Positions 1 through 10,241 are shown, counted from the first letter of the stretch. The stretch is 64,000 nucleotides of DNA from Paraburkholderia sp. Ac-20340 (GCF_017104965.1 NZ_JAAGPR010000015.1:62001-126000), one strand, 5' to 3'. Made by a program: numbers and translations. Notes: a model not told the origin generated them from the letters alone.

Positions 1-232
1 CCACCCGCGCGCCGGAGAAGTCGAACACGCTCCACGCGATCAGCACCAGCACCGCGAGGAAGGCGAACCGGAAGAAGATCTTCCAGCGTCGCGCCGCGCG
101 CTGCTCGTTGATGGCGGCCATGGCGATGCGTTCGAGCGCTTCGCGCTCCCAGCCGCCATTGCCGGCATCCACCTTGCCCGAATGCATGGGGCGCGGCGGC
201 ACGTTCGAATCAGGGGTCGGATTATCTGACAT
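1..232 (-). CDS. S49-family (SppA/SohB-like) membrane peptidase, N-terminal fragment
   Basis: The 77 visible residues start at an ATG at 230-232 and run off the left edge. They show a polar N-terminus (residues 1-45), then one hydrophobic segment at about residues 48-67 (IFFRFAFLAVLVLIAW), fitting a single-pass inner-membrane protein with its bulk outside the cytoplasm. The catalytic domain is outside the window. The S49 assignment rests on the N-terminal pattern and on the neighbouring Rieske and HAD genes, an order I associate with Burkholderia. It lies 50 bases downstream of the Rieske gene on the same strand, probably in one transcript. CDS confidence is high, family confidence moderate. 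Confidence 0.65.
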   Translation of the reverse strand, partial: MSDNPTPDSNVPPRPMHSGKVDAGNGGWEREALERIAMAAINEQRAARRWKIFFRFAFLAVLVLIAWSVFDFSGARV

Positions 233-282
233 GCTTGAGCGGTGAAATCAGCGAAGGAAGCGCCAAGGGAAACGGCGGGAAA

Positions 283-675
283 TCAGATCGGGGCCGGATG
301 CAGGTCGTCGTCCGGCAGCCAGAATACCGCACGGCCTTCGGGCGTGTCGCGTTCTTCGACCTTCACCGCACGCAAACGCCCGCCGCGGCAAGGGCCGCCT
401 ACGCATTTGCCGGTTTCGGGCTGATAGATCGCGCCGTGCGTCGCGCACATCAGATAGAGCCCCGACGATTCGAAGAACTGTCCTTCGACCCAGTCGAGTT
501 CCATCGGCACATGCGCGCAGCGGTTCAGGTAGCCGTAGACCTCGCCGCCGAAGCGCACGAAGAACACCACGGCCGACCCGCCCGCGTAGGTCGCGTCCAT
601 GCGCTGGCCCGCGCCGCCTTCGGCGAGCGCCTCAGCGGCGCAGACGCGCACCGGAGCATGCCGCGTTTCGCTCAT
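283..675 (-). CDS. Rieske [2Fe-2S] domain protein
   Basis: A 130-residue soluble protein with the two Rieske cluster motifs C53-x-H55 (NRCAHVPMEL) and C77-x-x-H80 (CATHGAIY), which ligate a 2Fe-2S cluster through two Cys and two His. There is no signal peptide or membrane helix, so it resembles ferredoxin-type Rieske proteins that pass electrons to an unknown partner, not the bc1 subunit. Its ATG overlaps the stop of the upstream HAD gene (ATGA), so the two are translationally coupled. A longer in-frame reading upstream lies inside the HAD gene and was rejected. Physiological role unknown. Confidence 0.9.
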   Translation of the reverse strand: MSETRHAPVRVCAAEALAEGGAGQRMDATYAGGSAVVFFVRFGGEVYGYLNRCAHVPMELDWVEGQFFESSGLYLMCATHGAIYQPETGKCVGGPCRGGRLRAVKVEERDTPEGRAVFWLPDDDLHPAPI

Positions 676-1331
676 GCGTGCTCCCGCAGCCAGGCCGCCA
701 GTCCGGCCACGTCGGCGGCGATGTATTGGGGCGCAAGCGCCTCGAGCGACGCGGCCGAATGCGCGCCATAGCCCACGCCCACGCCCGCTGCGCCCGCGTT
801 CGCGGCCATCTGCAGGTCGTGCGTGGTATCGCCGATCATCACGGTGCGGCCCAGATCCTGCCCCAGTTCGCGCGTGAGTTCGTGCAGCATGGCCGGATGC
901 GGCTTCGAGAAGGTTTCGTCGGCGCAACGCGTGCCGTCGAAAAGACTCGTGAGGTTCGAGTCGGCGAGCGCGCGGTTCAGGCCCACGCGGCTCTTGCCGG
1001 TCGCCACGCCGAGCAGATAGCCGGTGTCGCGCAGTTCGGTGAGCATGTCGCGCACGCCCGCGAACAGCTCGGTCTGCTGATCCTTGAGCAGATAGTGGAT
1101 GCGATAGCGCTCCACCAGACGCGGGTAGTCGGCCGGATCGAGCGTCGGCGCGGCGATCTGCAGCGCCTCGCGCAGGCCAAGGCCGATCACGTAGCTCGCG
1201 GCCTCGTCGCCGGGCACGGGCAGGCCCAGGTCGCGGCAGGCGGCCTGGATGCTGCGCGTGATGTGGGCGGTCGAGTCCATCAGCGTGCCGTCCCAGTCGA
1301 ACACAATCAGGTCAAATTGCTGTCGGGCCAT
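672..1331 (-). CDS. HAD-IA family phosphatase (phosphoglycolate phosphatase-like)
   Basis: A 219-residue haloacid-dehalogenase hydrolase. Motif I is FDWDGTLMDS with nucleophile D12 and acid/base D14; GVATGKSR is the motif II region; MIGDTTHDLQMA is the motif III/IV Mg-binding region. The alpha-helical cap between motifs I and II is of the Gph/PGMB type. The start is the ATG at 1331, preceded by GGAGAAGGA; a TTG 15 bases upstream sits in that ribosome-binding site and is unlikely. It overlaps the Rieske gene by four bases. Phosphoglycolate is the usual substrate of close relatives but cannot be proven here. Confidence 0.92.
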   Translation of the reverse strand: MARQQFDLIVFDWDGTLMDSTAHITRSIQAACRDLGLPVPGDEAASYVIGLGLREALQIAAPTLDPADYPRLVERYRIHYLLKDQQTELFAGVRDMLTELRDTGYLLGVATGKSRVGLNRALADSNLTSLFDGTRCADETFSKPHPAMLHELTRELGQDLGRTVMIGDTTHDLQMAANAGAAGVGVGYGAHSAASLEALAPQYIAADVAGLAAWLREHA

Positions 1332-1445
1332 TCGGTCCTTCTCCAAACACTGTTGTTCTTGAGTACGGTGTATTTCATTCGTCGGGCCGCATTGTGCCTT
1401 TCAGGCGCACAACGCGGCCGCAACGTGTTCCAACCCTCATTGGGG

Positions 1446-2465
1446 TCAGGGCGCGGCGGCGTCCTCGCCACCGGCTTCGCGCTGCGCACGCAGTTGATCG
1501 ACGAAGCGGCGCAGCTCCGGCGGCAGCGGCGCTTCGAACTGCAGCGGCGCGCCGGTGATCGGGTGCGTGATCTTGAGACGGTGCGCGTGCAGGAACATGC
1601 GCTTGACGCCGGGTTTCGCATTGGCGCGCGCGAGTTCCTTGTTGAGGGCGAAATCGCCGTACTTGGCATCGCCGACGATCGGCAGGCCCAGATGCGCCAG
1701 ATGCACGCGAATCTGGTGCGTGCGGCCGGTCTTGAGTTCGGCTTCGAGCAGCGCGTACTGCGGCCAGCGATCGACCAGATTGAACACCGTATGCGACGGC
1801 AGACCGTCCGGCTGCACGCGCACGCGGCGCTCGCCTTCCGGGGTCAGATACTTGTGCAGCGGTTCCTTGACCGCGCGGCGGCGGCCCCAGTCGCTGGCCC
1901 AGTCGCCGTGCACGCAGGCGTAATAACGCTTGTCGGTCTTGTTTTCGCGGATCTGCTCGTGCAGACCCACCAGCGCCGCGCGCTTTTTTGCCAGCATCAG
2001 CACGCCCGAGGTTTCGCGGTCGAGACGGTGCACGAGTTCGAGGAACTTGCTCTGCGGCCGCGCCTCGCGCAACTGCTCGATCACGCCGAAGGCCACGCCG
2101 CTGCCGCCATGCACGGCCACGCCGGCCGGCTTGTCGATCACCAGCATCGCTTCGTCCTCAAAGAGCACCTTGAACTCGGCGGCAGGCACCGGCGCCGACT
2201 CCGGCGCGGTTTTCTCGGCGATACGGATGGGCGGCACGCGCACCAGATCGCCCAGCTCGAGCCGATACTGCGCATCGACCCGGCCCTTATTCACACGCAC
2301 TTCCCCGCTGCGCAAAATGCGATAGATGTGGCTTTTCGGCACGCCTTTGCAGACGCGCAGGAGGAAATTGTCGATCCGCTGACCGGCGGCGCCGTCATCG
2401 ATTTCGACGATAGAAACCTGGTCGGCTGCGACCTGATTCTGGGATATTTTGCCTAACCCTTTCAT
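1446..2465 (-). CDS. rluC: 23S rRNA pseudouridine synthase RluC
   Basis: 339 residues: an N-terminal S4 RNA-binding domain (about residues 22-85, with QRIDNFLLRVCKGVPKSHIYRILRS reading as the S4 helix pair) and a RluA-family catalytic domain. HRLDRETSGVLMLAK contains the catalytic Asp, and RTHQIRVHL is the conserved substrate motif. It isomerises uridines in 23S rRNA (955, 2504 and 2580 in E. coli). Divergent transcription from rne is the usual arrangement in proteobacteria. The ATG lacks a clear Shine-Dalgarno; a TATATT lies about six bases upstream, so a leaderless or very short leader is possible. In-frame sequence further upstream lacks S4 or RluA character and was rejected. Confidence 0.95.
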   Translation of the reverse strand: MKGLGKISQNQVAADQVSIVEIDDGAAGQRIDNFLLRVCKGVPKSHIYRILRSGEVRVNKGRVDAQYRLELGDLVRVPPIRIAEKTAPESAPVPAAEFKVLFEDEAMLVIDKPAGVAVHGGSGVAFGVIEQLREARPQSKFLELVHRLDRETSGVLMLAKKRAALVGLHEQIRENKTDKRYYACVHGDWASDWGRRRAVKEPLHKYLTPEGERRVRVQPDGLPSHTVFNLVDRWPQYALLEAELKTGRTHQIRVHLAHLGLPIVGDAKYGDFALNKELARANAKPGVKRMFLHAHRLKITHPITGAPLQFEAPLPPELRRFVDQLRAQREAGGEDAAAP

Positions 2466-3342
2466 TCTGAATATAATTTGCCCAACGCTGACGCGAAGGT
2501 AGGCCCAACGGCCATAAAGTTCCCGATCCGCCCGATGGCTATCCAAGGGGGATCTTCCGGACCTGGACCACGCGAAATGCGCAGGCAGCAAGCGATAAAC
2601 CGTTATTTTACTTGCGCCCGGGGTTGGTTGCTCACCCTGTTCATACGAGAAGCAACGAGTTGCACGCACGGAACACCCGACGGCAGGGACGGCGCCCACA
2701 GGCACGTTCGGTCGCACCGGGCTCCGACGGTAACGGAAGGTTGGTATAAAGAATTCATCCGGCGCGTCGCGCCGCGTGCCCTGAACGATTTCTGTGTGGC
2801 CGCGGTACGACACGACGGTGGCGAAAATACGGCGAGCGCCCGAAGCGTCCCGGCAATGTGCGGGACATGGCGACGTCAAAGGTGTTGAGACACCCGAGGG
2901 GGAAGACGGGCGTTCCTGTTAGCTTCCCATACGCGGCACTTCTGCTTTCCAGCGAAGGCCGTGAAGCCGGTCCAGCCAGCAGCGCGCGTAGTTCGCGGCT
3001 GCGGTTTTTTATCCTGTTGCGGTCGTGCGTGGCGCAGTTTGCCGCCGGTGCACGCAGCAGCCGGACCGGAAGTTGGAAGCGCAGGAAAAACCGTGCCCCG
3101 GCGGCACGTCTCTTCGCTTCTTGAAGACGTATTTCGCATGTGCCCACGCGGCCCGTTCCTGGCAACACAACGCCGGCGGCCGCTCCAACGGCAATTCTCC
3201 CCGCCATCTTTCCCGCTCCAGCGTGCTTGTGAAAACACAATAAGGCGCGGCTTGCCGCTGCCCGCCCCTCCTGTGCAGCCCGGCGAAGCGCCGGGCGCCT
3301 TTCAGGTCAGGGTGGCGCGCGAAGCCGCACTGGAGTCGTTCA
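2466..3342. promoter_or_regulatory. rluC-rne divergent intergenic region with long rne leader
   Basis: 877 bases without a convincing gene. It must hold promoters for rluC (leftward) and rne (rightward). RNase E genes in enterobacteria have a long 5' leader through which the enzyme controls its own mRNA, and the length here fits a similar scheme. I see no consensus sigma-70 promoter; a TATAAA at about 2746 lacks a good -35. A GC-rich hairpin lies just upstream of rne. ORFs in this region are biased, unsupported frames. Confidence 0.6.
3278..3296 (+). promoter_or_regulatory. Perfect hairpin in the rne leader
   Basis: GCCCGGCG and CGCCGGGC form an 8-bp perfect stem with a 3-base loop, ending 46 bases before the rne ATG. 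There is no U-run, so it is not a terminator. It may be an RNase E-recognised control hairpin, by analogy with the enterobacterial rne leader; this is inference. Confidence 0.5.
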
Positions 3343-6300
3343 ATGAAACGAATGCTGTTCAACGCGACGCAGCAGGAAGAACTGCGCGTCGCCATCGTCG
3401 ATGGACAGAAGCTGATTGACATCGACATCGAAACCGCCGGTCGCGAACAGCGCAAAGGCAACATCTACAAGGGGATCGTGACCCGCATCGAGCCGTCGCT
3501 CGAAGCGTGTTTTGTGAACTACGGCGAAGATCGTCACGGCTTCCTGCCGTTCAAGGAAGTCGCCCGCCAATACTTCCGCGACGGCGTGGACATGCGCGGT
3601 GCGCGTATCCAGGACGCCCTCAAGGAAGGCCAGGAACTGATCGTTCAGGTCGAAAAAGAAGAACGCGGCAACAAGGGCGCAGCCCTGACCACGTTCATCT
3701 CGCTCGCCGGCCGCTACCTCGTGCTCATGCCGAACAACCCGCGCGGCGGCGGCGTGTCGCGCCGCATCGAGGGCGATGACCGTCAGGAACTGCGCGAAAC
3801 CATGGCGCAGCTGCAACTGCCGGAAGGCATGAGCATCATCGCGCGCACGGCCGGCATCGGCCGCTCCGCCGAAGAGCTCCAGTGGGACCTGAACTACCTG
3901 CTGCAACTGTGGCGCGCGATCGAAGCCGCCTCGCAGGCCGGCACGACCGGTCAGCCGATGCTGATCTATCTGGAATCGAGCCTCGTGATCCGCGCGATCC
4001 GCGACTACTTCCAGCCCGATATCGGCGAAATCCTTATCGACACCACCGAAATCTATGACCAGGCACGCGCCTTCATGGATATCGTGATGCCGGACAATGT
4101 CAATAAGGTGAAGCGGTATCACGACGATGTGCCGCTGTTCTCGCGCTTCCAGATCGAGCACCAGATCGAGACGGCTTACTCGCGCACCGTTCCGCTGCCC
4201 TCGGGCGGCGCGATCGTGATCGACCACACCGAAGCGCTGGTCGCCATCGACGTGAACTCGGCGCGCGCCACCAAGGGCGCCGACATCGAGGAAACGGCCG
4301 CACGCACCAACCTGGAAGCCGCCGACGAAGTCGCGCGCCAGCTGCGTCTGCGCGACCTCGGCGGCCTGATCGTGATCGACTTCATCGACATGGAGTCGGC
4401 CAAGAGCCAGCGCGAAGTCGAGCAACGCCTGAAGGACGCCCTGCGCCACGACCGCGCACGCGTGCAGATGGGCAAGATCTCGCGCTTCGGCCTGATGGAG
4501 CTGTCGCGCCAGCGTCTGCGCCCGGCTCTCTCGGAAGGCAGCCACGTCACCTGCCCGCGCTGTAACGGCACGGGTCATATCCGCGATACGGAATCGTCGG
4601 CGCTTCAGGTCCTGCGCATCATCCAGGAAGAAGCGATGAAGGAAAACACCGCGGCAATCCATTGCCAGGTGCCGGTCGAAGTGACCGCCTTCCTGCTGAA
4701 CGAAAAGCGTGCGGAAATCAACAAGATCGAGTCGCGCTTCAAGGTCGGCGTCGTGCTGATCCCGAACAAGCACCTCGAAACGCCGCACTACAAGCTCGAG
4801 CGCCTGCGTCACGACGATGCACGTCTGGACGATCCGCGCGCTTCGTGGAAGCTGGCCGAAGAAGCGGCTCGCGAACTGGAATCGGAAACCGGTTACAGCA
4901 AGCGCAACGCCGAAGCCAAGCCGAAGCAGGAAGCCGCTGTGAAGGGCATCACGCCGGAGCGTCCGGCGCCGTCCGCACCGGTCAAGCCGGTGGCGGCAGC
5001 GCCCGTGGCCGCACCGGTTGCAGCTGCACCGGCCGGCGGTGGTTTCTTCGGTTTCATCAAGCGTCTGTTTGGCGGCGCACCGGCTGCGGCACCCGCACCG
5101 GCACCGGCTGTCCAGCAGGACAAGGCTGCACGTCCGGCACGCGCCGAGCGTGGTGAACGCGCTGAGCGCGGCGGCGAGCGCGGCGACAAGTCCGCTTCGG
5201 GCGACCGCAACCGCAACCGCCGTAGCGGCGGCCGTGACGGCGCAGGCCGTGGCGAAGGCGCGACCGGCACGCGTGGCGCTCAGTCGGCGCAGGCAGGTCA
5301 AGCCGGCCAAACGGCACAGGCAGGCCGCCCGGAACGCGAAGCCCGCGAGCCGCGCGAGCAACGTGAGCCGCGTGAAGCCCGTGAGCCGCGCGCACCGCGT
5401 GAGCAACGCGAGCCGCGTGAAGCACGTGAAGGCCGTGGCGAGCGCGAACCGCGTGAGCAGCGCATCGAGCGCGTCGAACGTGGTCAGGACCGCAACGAAG
5501 CAGCCGAAGCCGCACCGCGCGGCGAACGCCAGGAACGTGGCGAGCGCCGTGAACGCGGTGAGCGCGCAGAACGTGGCGAGCGCGGCGAGCGTCAGGAACG
5601 CGGCGAACGCCGTCGTCAGCAGCAGCCGGGCGAAGCCGCCGAGGCGCAGGAAGCCCGCCTCGAAGCCGCCAGTGCCGGCGCCGATGCGGAAACCGCTGAC
5701 GCCGCTCAAGCCGCCCTCACCGATGGCGTGAACCAGGCAGGTTTCGATGAAGATGGCGCAGCGCCGCAAGGTGAAGAGCGTCGTCGTCGTCGTCGCGGCC
5801 GTCGTGGTGGTCGTCGCGAGCGCGATGCAGACGGTTCGGCAGTGATGGAAGGTGCGGAAGGCGAAGAAGGCGCAGCAGTTGAAGCGCAAGCCGAAACGCA
5901 AGCCGAAGCCCCCGCGCAGGAAGCCGTCGTCCACAGCGCCGTTGCCGAGACGGTCGTGGTGACGGCACTGCCGGTCGCAGCGGCTGCAGCAGCAGAAGCC
6001 GTGCAGGCAGTGCAAAAGGCGCCGGAAGCGCCGGTTGCTCCGGTTGCTCCGGTTGTCGCTCCGGTTGTCGCTCCGGTTGTCGCTCCGGTTGAGGCTGCAA
6101 CGCCGGTCGAGACCGTTGCTTCGGCTCCGGTTGCGCCGGTCGCAGTCGAAACCGCCGCGCCGGTTGAAACCTTGAAGGCAGTCGAGACCACCGCTCCGGT
6201 CGAAGCAGCGCCGGTAGCCGCCGAACCCGTCGCGCAAGCGCCGGTCGAAGCCGCTGCGGCACCGGTCGAGGCGCCTGTCGCCGAGATCCCGGTGCGCGAA

Positions 6301-6756
6301 GACCGCGTCGAAGCGCAGCAAGCCGAAGTCGCGCAACCGGCTCCGGTCGAAACGCGCGTCGAACTGGCTCAGGTGGAAACGTCGGTGGCAACTCCGGTGG
6401 CAACTCCGGTGGCAACGCCGGTGCAGACGCAGGTTGAAACCGCAGCCGCTCCGGCCCCGGTCGAAGCAGTCGCTCCGGCTCAAGTCGAAACCGCAGCTCC
6501 GGCTCAAGTCGAAACCGCAGCTCCGGCTCAAGTCGAAACCGCAGCAACGGCTGCCGCAGCCCCCGCTGCCGACCTGACCCCGATGCTCGAATCGGTTGGC
6601 CTCGTGTGGGTGAATACCGACACGACCAAGCTGCGCGCTGCGCAGGACGCTGCCGCCCAGCTGGTGAAGCCCGCGCGCGTGCCGCGCGAGCGCAAGGCGC
6701 TGCCGGCCGTCGACGCCACGCCGATGCAACAGGTCGAAACCGACCGTCAGGCGTAA
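3343..6756 (+). CDS. rne: Ribonuclease E
   Basis: 1137 residues. This endoribonuclease initiates mRNA decay and processes rRNA and tRNA, and its C-terminal half scaffolds the degradosome. The N-terminal half holds an S1 domain (about 38-120) and the catalytic core; catalytic aspartates fall at D303 (AIDVNSAR) and D346 (VIDFIDM), the same numbers as in E. coli, and the Zn-link is C404-P-R-C407. An amphipathic membrane-anchor-like helix occurs near 565-580 ([14 protein letters not shown]). Residues 590-850 are Arg/Glu-rich RNA-binding sequence; 870-1080 is a Pro/Val/Ala/Glu repeat tail. GGAG lies seven bases before the ATG. A very long antisense frame is a codon-bias artefact. Confidence 0.98.
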   Translation: MKRMLFNATQQEELRVAIVDGQKLIDIDIETAGREQRKGNIYKGIVTRIEPSLEACFVNYGEDRHGFLPFKEVARQYFRDGVDMRGARIQDALKEGQELIVQVEKEERGNKGAALTTFISLAGRYLVLMPNNPRGGGVSRRIEGDDRQELRETMAQLQLPEGMSIIARTAGIGRSAEELQWDLNYLLQLWRAIEAASQAGTTGQPMLIYLESSLVIRAIRDYFQPDIGEILIDTTEIYDQARAFMDIVMPDNVNKVKRYHDDVPLFSRFQIEHQIETAYSRTVPLPSGGAIVIDHTEALVAIDVNSARATKGADIEETAARTNLEAADEVARQLRLRDLGGLIVIDFIDMESAKSQREVEQRLKDALRHDRARVQMGKISRFGLMELSRQRLRPALSEGSHVTCPRCNGTGHIRDTESSALQVLRIIQEEAMKENTAAIHCQVPVEVTAFLLNEKRAEINKIESRFKVGVVLIPNKHLETPHYKLERLRHDDARLDDPRASWKLAEEAARELESETGYSKRNAEAKPKQEAAVKGITPERPAPSAPVKPVAAAPVAAPVAAAPAGGGFFGFIKRLFGGAPAAAPAPAPAVQQDKAARPARAERGERAERGGERGDKSASGDRNRNRRSGGRDGAGRGEGATGTRGAQSAQAGQAGQTAQAGRPEREAREPREQREPREAREPRAPREQREPREAREGRGEREPREQRIERVERGQDRNEAAEAAPRGERQERGERRERGERAERGERGERQERGERRRQQQPGEAAEAQEARLEAASAGADAETADAAQAALTDGVNQAGFDEDGAAPQGEERRRRRRGRRGGRRERDADGSAVMEGAEGEEGAAVEAQAETQAEAPAQEAVVHSAVAETVVVTALPVAAAAAAEAVQAVQKAPEAPVAPVAPVVAPVVAPVVAPVEAATPVETVASAPVAPVAVETAAPVETLKAVETTAPVEAAPVAAEPVAQAPVEAAAAPVEAPVAEIPVREDRVEAQQAEVAQPAPVETRVELAQVETSVATPVATPVATPVQTQVETAAAPAPVEAVAPAQVETAAPAQVETAAPAQVETAATAAAAPAADLTPMLESVGLVWVNTDTTKLRAAQDAAAQLVKPARVPRERKALPAVDATPMQQVETDRQA
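6472..6543 (+). repeat. Tandem 24-bp repeat (3 copies) in the rne scaffold region
   Basis: Three exact 24-base units beginning GCTCCGGCTCAAGTC encode APAQVETA three times. Related 12-base repeats occur at about 6040-6090 (CCGGTTGTCGCT) and 6388-6422 (GTGGCAACTCCG). All preserve frame, so copy-number change alters scaffold length without breaking the enzyme. Confidence 0.9.
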
Positions 6757-6830
6757 GCCTGATGGCGTTCAGGCACCGGATACCTTCCTCGCGGATAGTT
6801 CCGGTGCCAGCCTGATCGCCGCATTGCAGC

Positions 6831-6864
6831 AAAAAGCCCGCCATATATTGGCGGGCTTTTTTTT
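6831..6864 (+). terminator. Rho-independent terminator of rne
   Basis: A 13-base arm AAAAAGCCCGCCA pairs with TGGCGGGCTTTTT around a TATAT loop, followed by more T. A second, weaker inverted repeat (GGCACCGGA/TCCGGTGCC) lies just upstream. Confidence 0.95.
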
Positions 6865-7004
6865 GATATATCAGCGTTCACCCTCGTCGGTGAGCAGTGG
6901 GTCCTTCGGCTAAAATCGAAACATCGCGCGAAGTTGCAGCCAAGGCTGCCGCCAAAGTCCAGGCTGAAATTTGTAGCGCAAGTCTTACGCAGAACGTAGA
7001 AAAC

Positions 7005-8123
7005 ATGTCCCGACGCATCATCCCTGTTGCCGATGCCCGCTCCCTGCCGCCGAGTCTCAAACCGGCGGCGGCTGGCGCGCGTGCGCCGTCCGGCGAAGTG
7101 GTCGATGCGCTCGCGCGGCCGCTGCGCGACCTGCGCATCTCGGTGACAGACCGCTGCAATTTCCGTTGCGTCTACTGCATGCCGCGCGCGGTCTTCGACA
7201 AGGACTATCCGTTCCTGCCGCATTCCGCCCTGCTCTCGCTCGAGGAAATCGAACGTCTCGCGCGGCTTTTCGTCGCGCAGGGCGTGACCAAGATCCGCCT
7301 CACGGGCGGCGAGCCGCTGCTGCGTAAAAACATCGAATTCCTGATCGAGCGGCTTGCCGCGTTGCGCACGCTCGACGGCGCGCCGCTCGATCTCACGCTC
7401 ACGACCAACGGTTCGCTGCTGGCCCGCAAGGCGCGCGCGCTGCGCGACGCCGGGCTCACGCGCGTGACCGTGAGTCTCGACGCGCTCGACGACACCCTGT
7501 TCCGCCGCATGAACGACGCCGACTTTTCGGTCGGCGACGTGCTCGACGGCATCGCCGCCGCGCAGGCGGTCGGTCTCGCGCCGCTCAAGGTCAACATGGT
7601 CGTCAAGCGCGGCACCAACGACGGCGAGATCGTGCCGCTCGCGCGCCACTTCCGCGGCTCGGGCGTGGCGCTGCGCTTTATCGAATACATGGACGTGGGC
7701 GCGACCAACGGCTGGAACATGGCCGAAGTGCTGCCGTCCGCCGACGTCGTCGCGCGTATCGCCGAGCATTTCCCGCTCGTGCCGCTCGAAGCGCACAGCG
7801 CGGCCGAAACCGCACAGCGCTGGGGCTATGCCGACGGCGCAGGCGAAATAGGCGTGATTTCCAGCGTCACACGCGCCTTCTGCGGCGACTGCACGCGCGC
7901 GCGCCTGTCGACCGAAGGCAAGCTGTACCTGTGCCTGTTCGCCTCGATGGGCTACGATCTGCGCGCGCTCGTGCGCGGCGAAGCCAGCGACGCGGCCATT
8001 TCCGCCGCCATCGCGCAGATCTGGGAACAGCGCGCCGACCGCTACTCGCAACTGCGCGGCAGCGCCGAAGCCCCGGCTTCGAGCGACGAGCGCCGTATCG
8101 AAATGTCGTATATCGGCGGCTGA
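7005..8123 (+). CDS. moaA: GTP 3',8-cyclase MoaA
   Basis: 372 residues; a radical-SAM enzyme for the first step of molybdopterin synthesis (GTP to 3',8-cyclo-GTP). The SAM cluster is C51-x3-C55-x2-C58 (CNFRCVYC); GGEP occurs in RLTGGEPLL; the second [4Fe-4S] cluster is C293-x2-C296-x13-C310. The protein ends in the functional Gly-Gly (SYIGG). The start is taken at the ATG at 7005 ([10 protein letters not shown]); a GTG 108 bases upstream would add a non-conserved extension. It begins a moaA-mobA-moeA cluster on one strand. Confidence 0.95.
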   Translation: MSRRIIPVADARSLPPSLKPAAAGARAPSGEVVDALARPLRDLRISVTDRCNFRCVYCMPRAVFDKDYPFLPHSALLSLEEIERLARLFVAQGVTKIRLTGGEPLLRKNIEFLIERLAALRTLDGAPLDLTLTTNGSLLARKARALRDAGLTRVTVSLDALDDTLFRRMNDADFSVGDVLDGIAAAQAVGLAPLKVNMVVKRGTNDGEIVPLARHFRGSGVALRFIEYMDVGATNGWNMAEVLPSADVVARIAEHFPLVPLEAHSAAETAQRWGYADGAGEIGVISSVTRAFCGDCTRARLSTEGKLYLCLFASMGYDLRALVRGEASDAAISAAIAQIWEQRADRYSQLRGSAEAPASSDERRIEMSYIGG

Positions 8124-8190
8124 TCCCTTCGCGGGACAGGCCGTCCGCTTCCTGCTTGAGCGCCTCGCGCTCCCTTCACCCGTTTTGCCG

Positions 8191-8820
8191 ATGCCCGACA
8201 CCCGCGCCGCTCTCCCCGTTTCCGATATCACCGGTCTTGTGCTCGCGGGCGGCCGCGGCCAGCGTATGGGCGGCGCCGATAAAGGCCTGCAGTTGCTGCA
8301 CGGCCAGCCGCTCGCGGCCCACGTGCTCGCGCGTCTCGCGCCTCAGGTCGGCACGCTCGCGATCAGCGCGAACCGCAATCAGGACGTGTACGCGACGCTC
8401 GGCGCGCCCTGGCAAGCCACGGTGCTCGCCGATACGCTGCCCGACTACCCCGGCCCGCTCGCCGGTCTGCTCGCCGGCCTGCGTGCCGCGCGCACCGGCT
8501 GGCTGCTGAGCGCGCCCTGCGATTCGCCGTGGCTGCCCGCCGATCTCGCCACGCGCCTGAGCGCAGCGGCGAGCGAACACGGCGCCGCCATCGTCACGGC
8601 CCAGACCACGGACGCCGCCGGCGAAGTCAGCCTGCACCCGGTCTTCGCCCTGCTGCGCACCTCGCTCGCCGACGACCTCGCCGCCTTTCTCGACGCCGGC
8701 GAGCGCAAGGTCCGCGCGTGGTACGCGCGCCACACGGCGGCCGTCGTAAGCTTTGCCGACGAACGTGCGTTTTACAATGTCAACTCCCTGCAGGAACTCG
8801 CCGACTTCGACCGTGCCTGA
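8191..8820 (+). CDS. mobA: Molybdenum cofactor guanylyltransferase MobA
   Basis: 209 residues. It attaches GMP to molybdopterin to form the bis-MGD cofactor. The nucleotidyltransferase signature LAGGRGQRMGGADKGL lies at about 16-31, and later PDYPGPLAGLLAGL and SAPCDSPWLP (metal/GTP site) are as expected. Start is ATG 8191; a TTG two codons earlier is not preferred. It sits 67 bases after moaA. Confidence 0.95.
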   Translation: MPDTRAALPVSDITGLVLAGGRGQRMGGADKGLQLLHGQPLAAHVLARLAPQVGTLAISANRNQDVYATLGAPWQATVLADTLPDYPGPLAGLLAGLRAARTGWLLSAPCDSPWLPADLATRLSAAASEHGAAIVTAQTTDAAGEVSLHPVFALLRTSLADDLAAFLDAGERKVRAWYARHTAAVVSFADERAFYNVNSLQELADFDRA

Positions 8821-8936
8821 CCGGCACAGTCCACCGCCGCTCCATGCGCTCTGCATGACGCGGGCTTCAGGCACCTCCCAGGACGATCGCCGCAGCCGTT
8901 GTGCGAATGCGTGCGAACGCGACGCTTCTTCACCCC

Positions 8937-10241
8937 ATGACCACGCCTAACATTTTCTCCGCGAGCGCCGGAAGCCTCGGCCAGTTCGATCCTCAAGCCT
9001 TGCCCGTCAGTGCCGCCCAGGCCATCGTGCTGCAATGGGTGACGCCGCTCGCGCAAGGCGAACGCGTACCGCTGCGCGACGCGCTCGCACGCGTCCTCGC
9101 GACAGACGTGATCTCGCCGATCGATGTGCCCGCGCACGACAACTCGGCGATGGACGGCTATGCCTTCGACAGCGCCGTGCTCGCGCAGCGCGAAGGCGCG
9201 CTGACCTTGCAGGTGGCGGGCAAGGCGTTCGCCGGTCATCCGTTCACGGGCGCGGTGGCCGCGGGCGAATGCGTGCGCATCATGACGGGCGCGCCGATGC
9301 CCGCAGGCTGCGACACCGTCGTGCCGCAGGAAAGCGTCACCGCCAGCCAGCATGCGATCACCTTTGCCGCCAACGCCGTCGCACCTGGCGCGAACCGCCG
9401 CCGCCAGGGCGAAGACCTCGCGCGCGGCAGCGCGGCGCTGCGTGCGGGCCGCGTGCTGCGCGCCAGCGACATCGGCCTGATGGCCTCGCTCGGTCTCGTC
9501 GATGTGAAGGTCAAGCGGCGTCTGCGCGTGGCGTATTTCTCGACCGGCGACGAATTGCGCTCGCCGGGCCAGACGCTCGACGCGGGCAGCATCTACGACA
9601 GCAACCGCTATACGCTCGGCGCGATGCTGCAACGCCTGAACGTCGAGCCGATCGATCTGGGCGTCGTGCGCGACGATCCCGATGCGCTCGCCGCCACGCT
9701 GCTGCAAGCCGCCGAAAGCGCCGATGTCGTGCTTACGTCGGGCGGCGTTTCGGTTGGCGAAGCCGACTTCACGCGCACCCAGTTGCAGACGCTCGGCGAC
9801 GTGACCTTCTGGGGTCTCGCCATGCGTCCGGGCCGCCCGCTCGCGTTCGGCCGCATCTGGTCGGGCGGCCGTCCCGGCGCGGGCCGCGCGGCGCTGCTGT
9901 TCGGCCTGCCGGGCAATCCGGTCGCCACTATGGTGAGCTTCTACCAGATCGTGCGCCCCGCGCTGATCGCGATGTCGGGCGCGCAGCCGCAGCCCGTACC
10001 GCTGATTCCCGCGCGCTGCGATGCGCCGATCCGCAAACGCCCCGGCCGCACCGAATTCCAGCGCGGTATCGCCGAACGCGACGCGCAGGGCCAGTGGCGC
10101 GTCACGCCTACAGGCTCGCAAAGTTCTGGCGCGCTGAGCACCATGAGCGAAGCAAACTGCTTTATCGTGCTCGCCCATGAGGCCGACAGTCTCGATGCCG
10201 GCGACGCCGTCGACATCATGCTGTTCGACGGTCTCGTTTAG
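8937..10241 (+). CDS. moeA: Molybdopterin molybdenumtransferase MoeA
   Basis: 434 residues. It inserts molybdate into adenylated molybdopterin in the cytoplasm. Features: HDNSAMDGYAFD near residue 62 (the MoeA N-terminal signature), TGAPMPAGCDTVVPQE (domain II), TSGGVSVGEADF and GLPGNPVATMVSFY (MoCF-binding domain), and a C-terminal beta domain IV. No good Shine-Dalgarno precedes the ATG; an in-frame ATG 30 bases and a GTG 36 bases upstream are alternatives. Third gene of the cofactor cluster, complemented by mog at 54.8 kb. Confidence 0.94.
   Translation: MTTPNIFSASAGSLGQFDPQALPVSAAQAIVLQWVTPLAQGERVPLRDALARVLATDVISPIDVPAHDNSAMDGYAFDSAVLAQREGALTLQVAGKAFAGHPFTGAVAAGECVRIMTGAPMPAGCDTVVPQESVTASQHAITFAANAVAPGANRRRQGEDLARGSAALRAGRVLRASDIGLMASLGLVDVKVKRRLRVAYFSTGDELRSPGQTLDAGSIYDSNRYTLGAMLQRLNVEPIDLGVVRDDPDALAATLLQAAESADVVLTSGGVSVGEADFTRTQLQTLGDVTFWGLAMRPGRPLAFGRIWSGGRPGAGRAALLFGLPGNPVATMVSFYQIVRPALIAMSGAQPQPVPLIPARCDAPIRKRPGRTEFQRGIAERDAQGQWRVTPTGSQSSGALSTMSEANCFIVLAHEADSLDAGDAVDIMLFDGLV

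Noticed and set aside
678-2456. Plus-strand ORF of 592 codons over the HAD and rluC genes
   Set aside because: Shadow of two minus-strand genes with clear motifs.
3340-6729. A 1129-codon ORF antisense to rne
   Set aside because: Low-complexity frame opposite a highly biased gene; catalytic motifs and codon use support rne on the plus strand. No recognisable domain.
6865-7004. Molybdenum cofactor riboswitch before moaA
   Set aside because: Only a small 5-bp hairpin (TCACC/GGTGA) is present; the multi-stem moco RNA structure is not recognisable.
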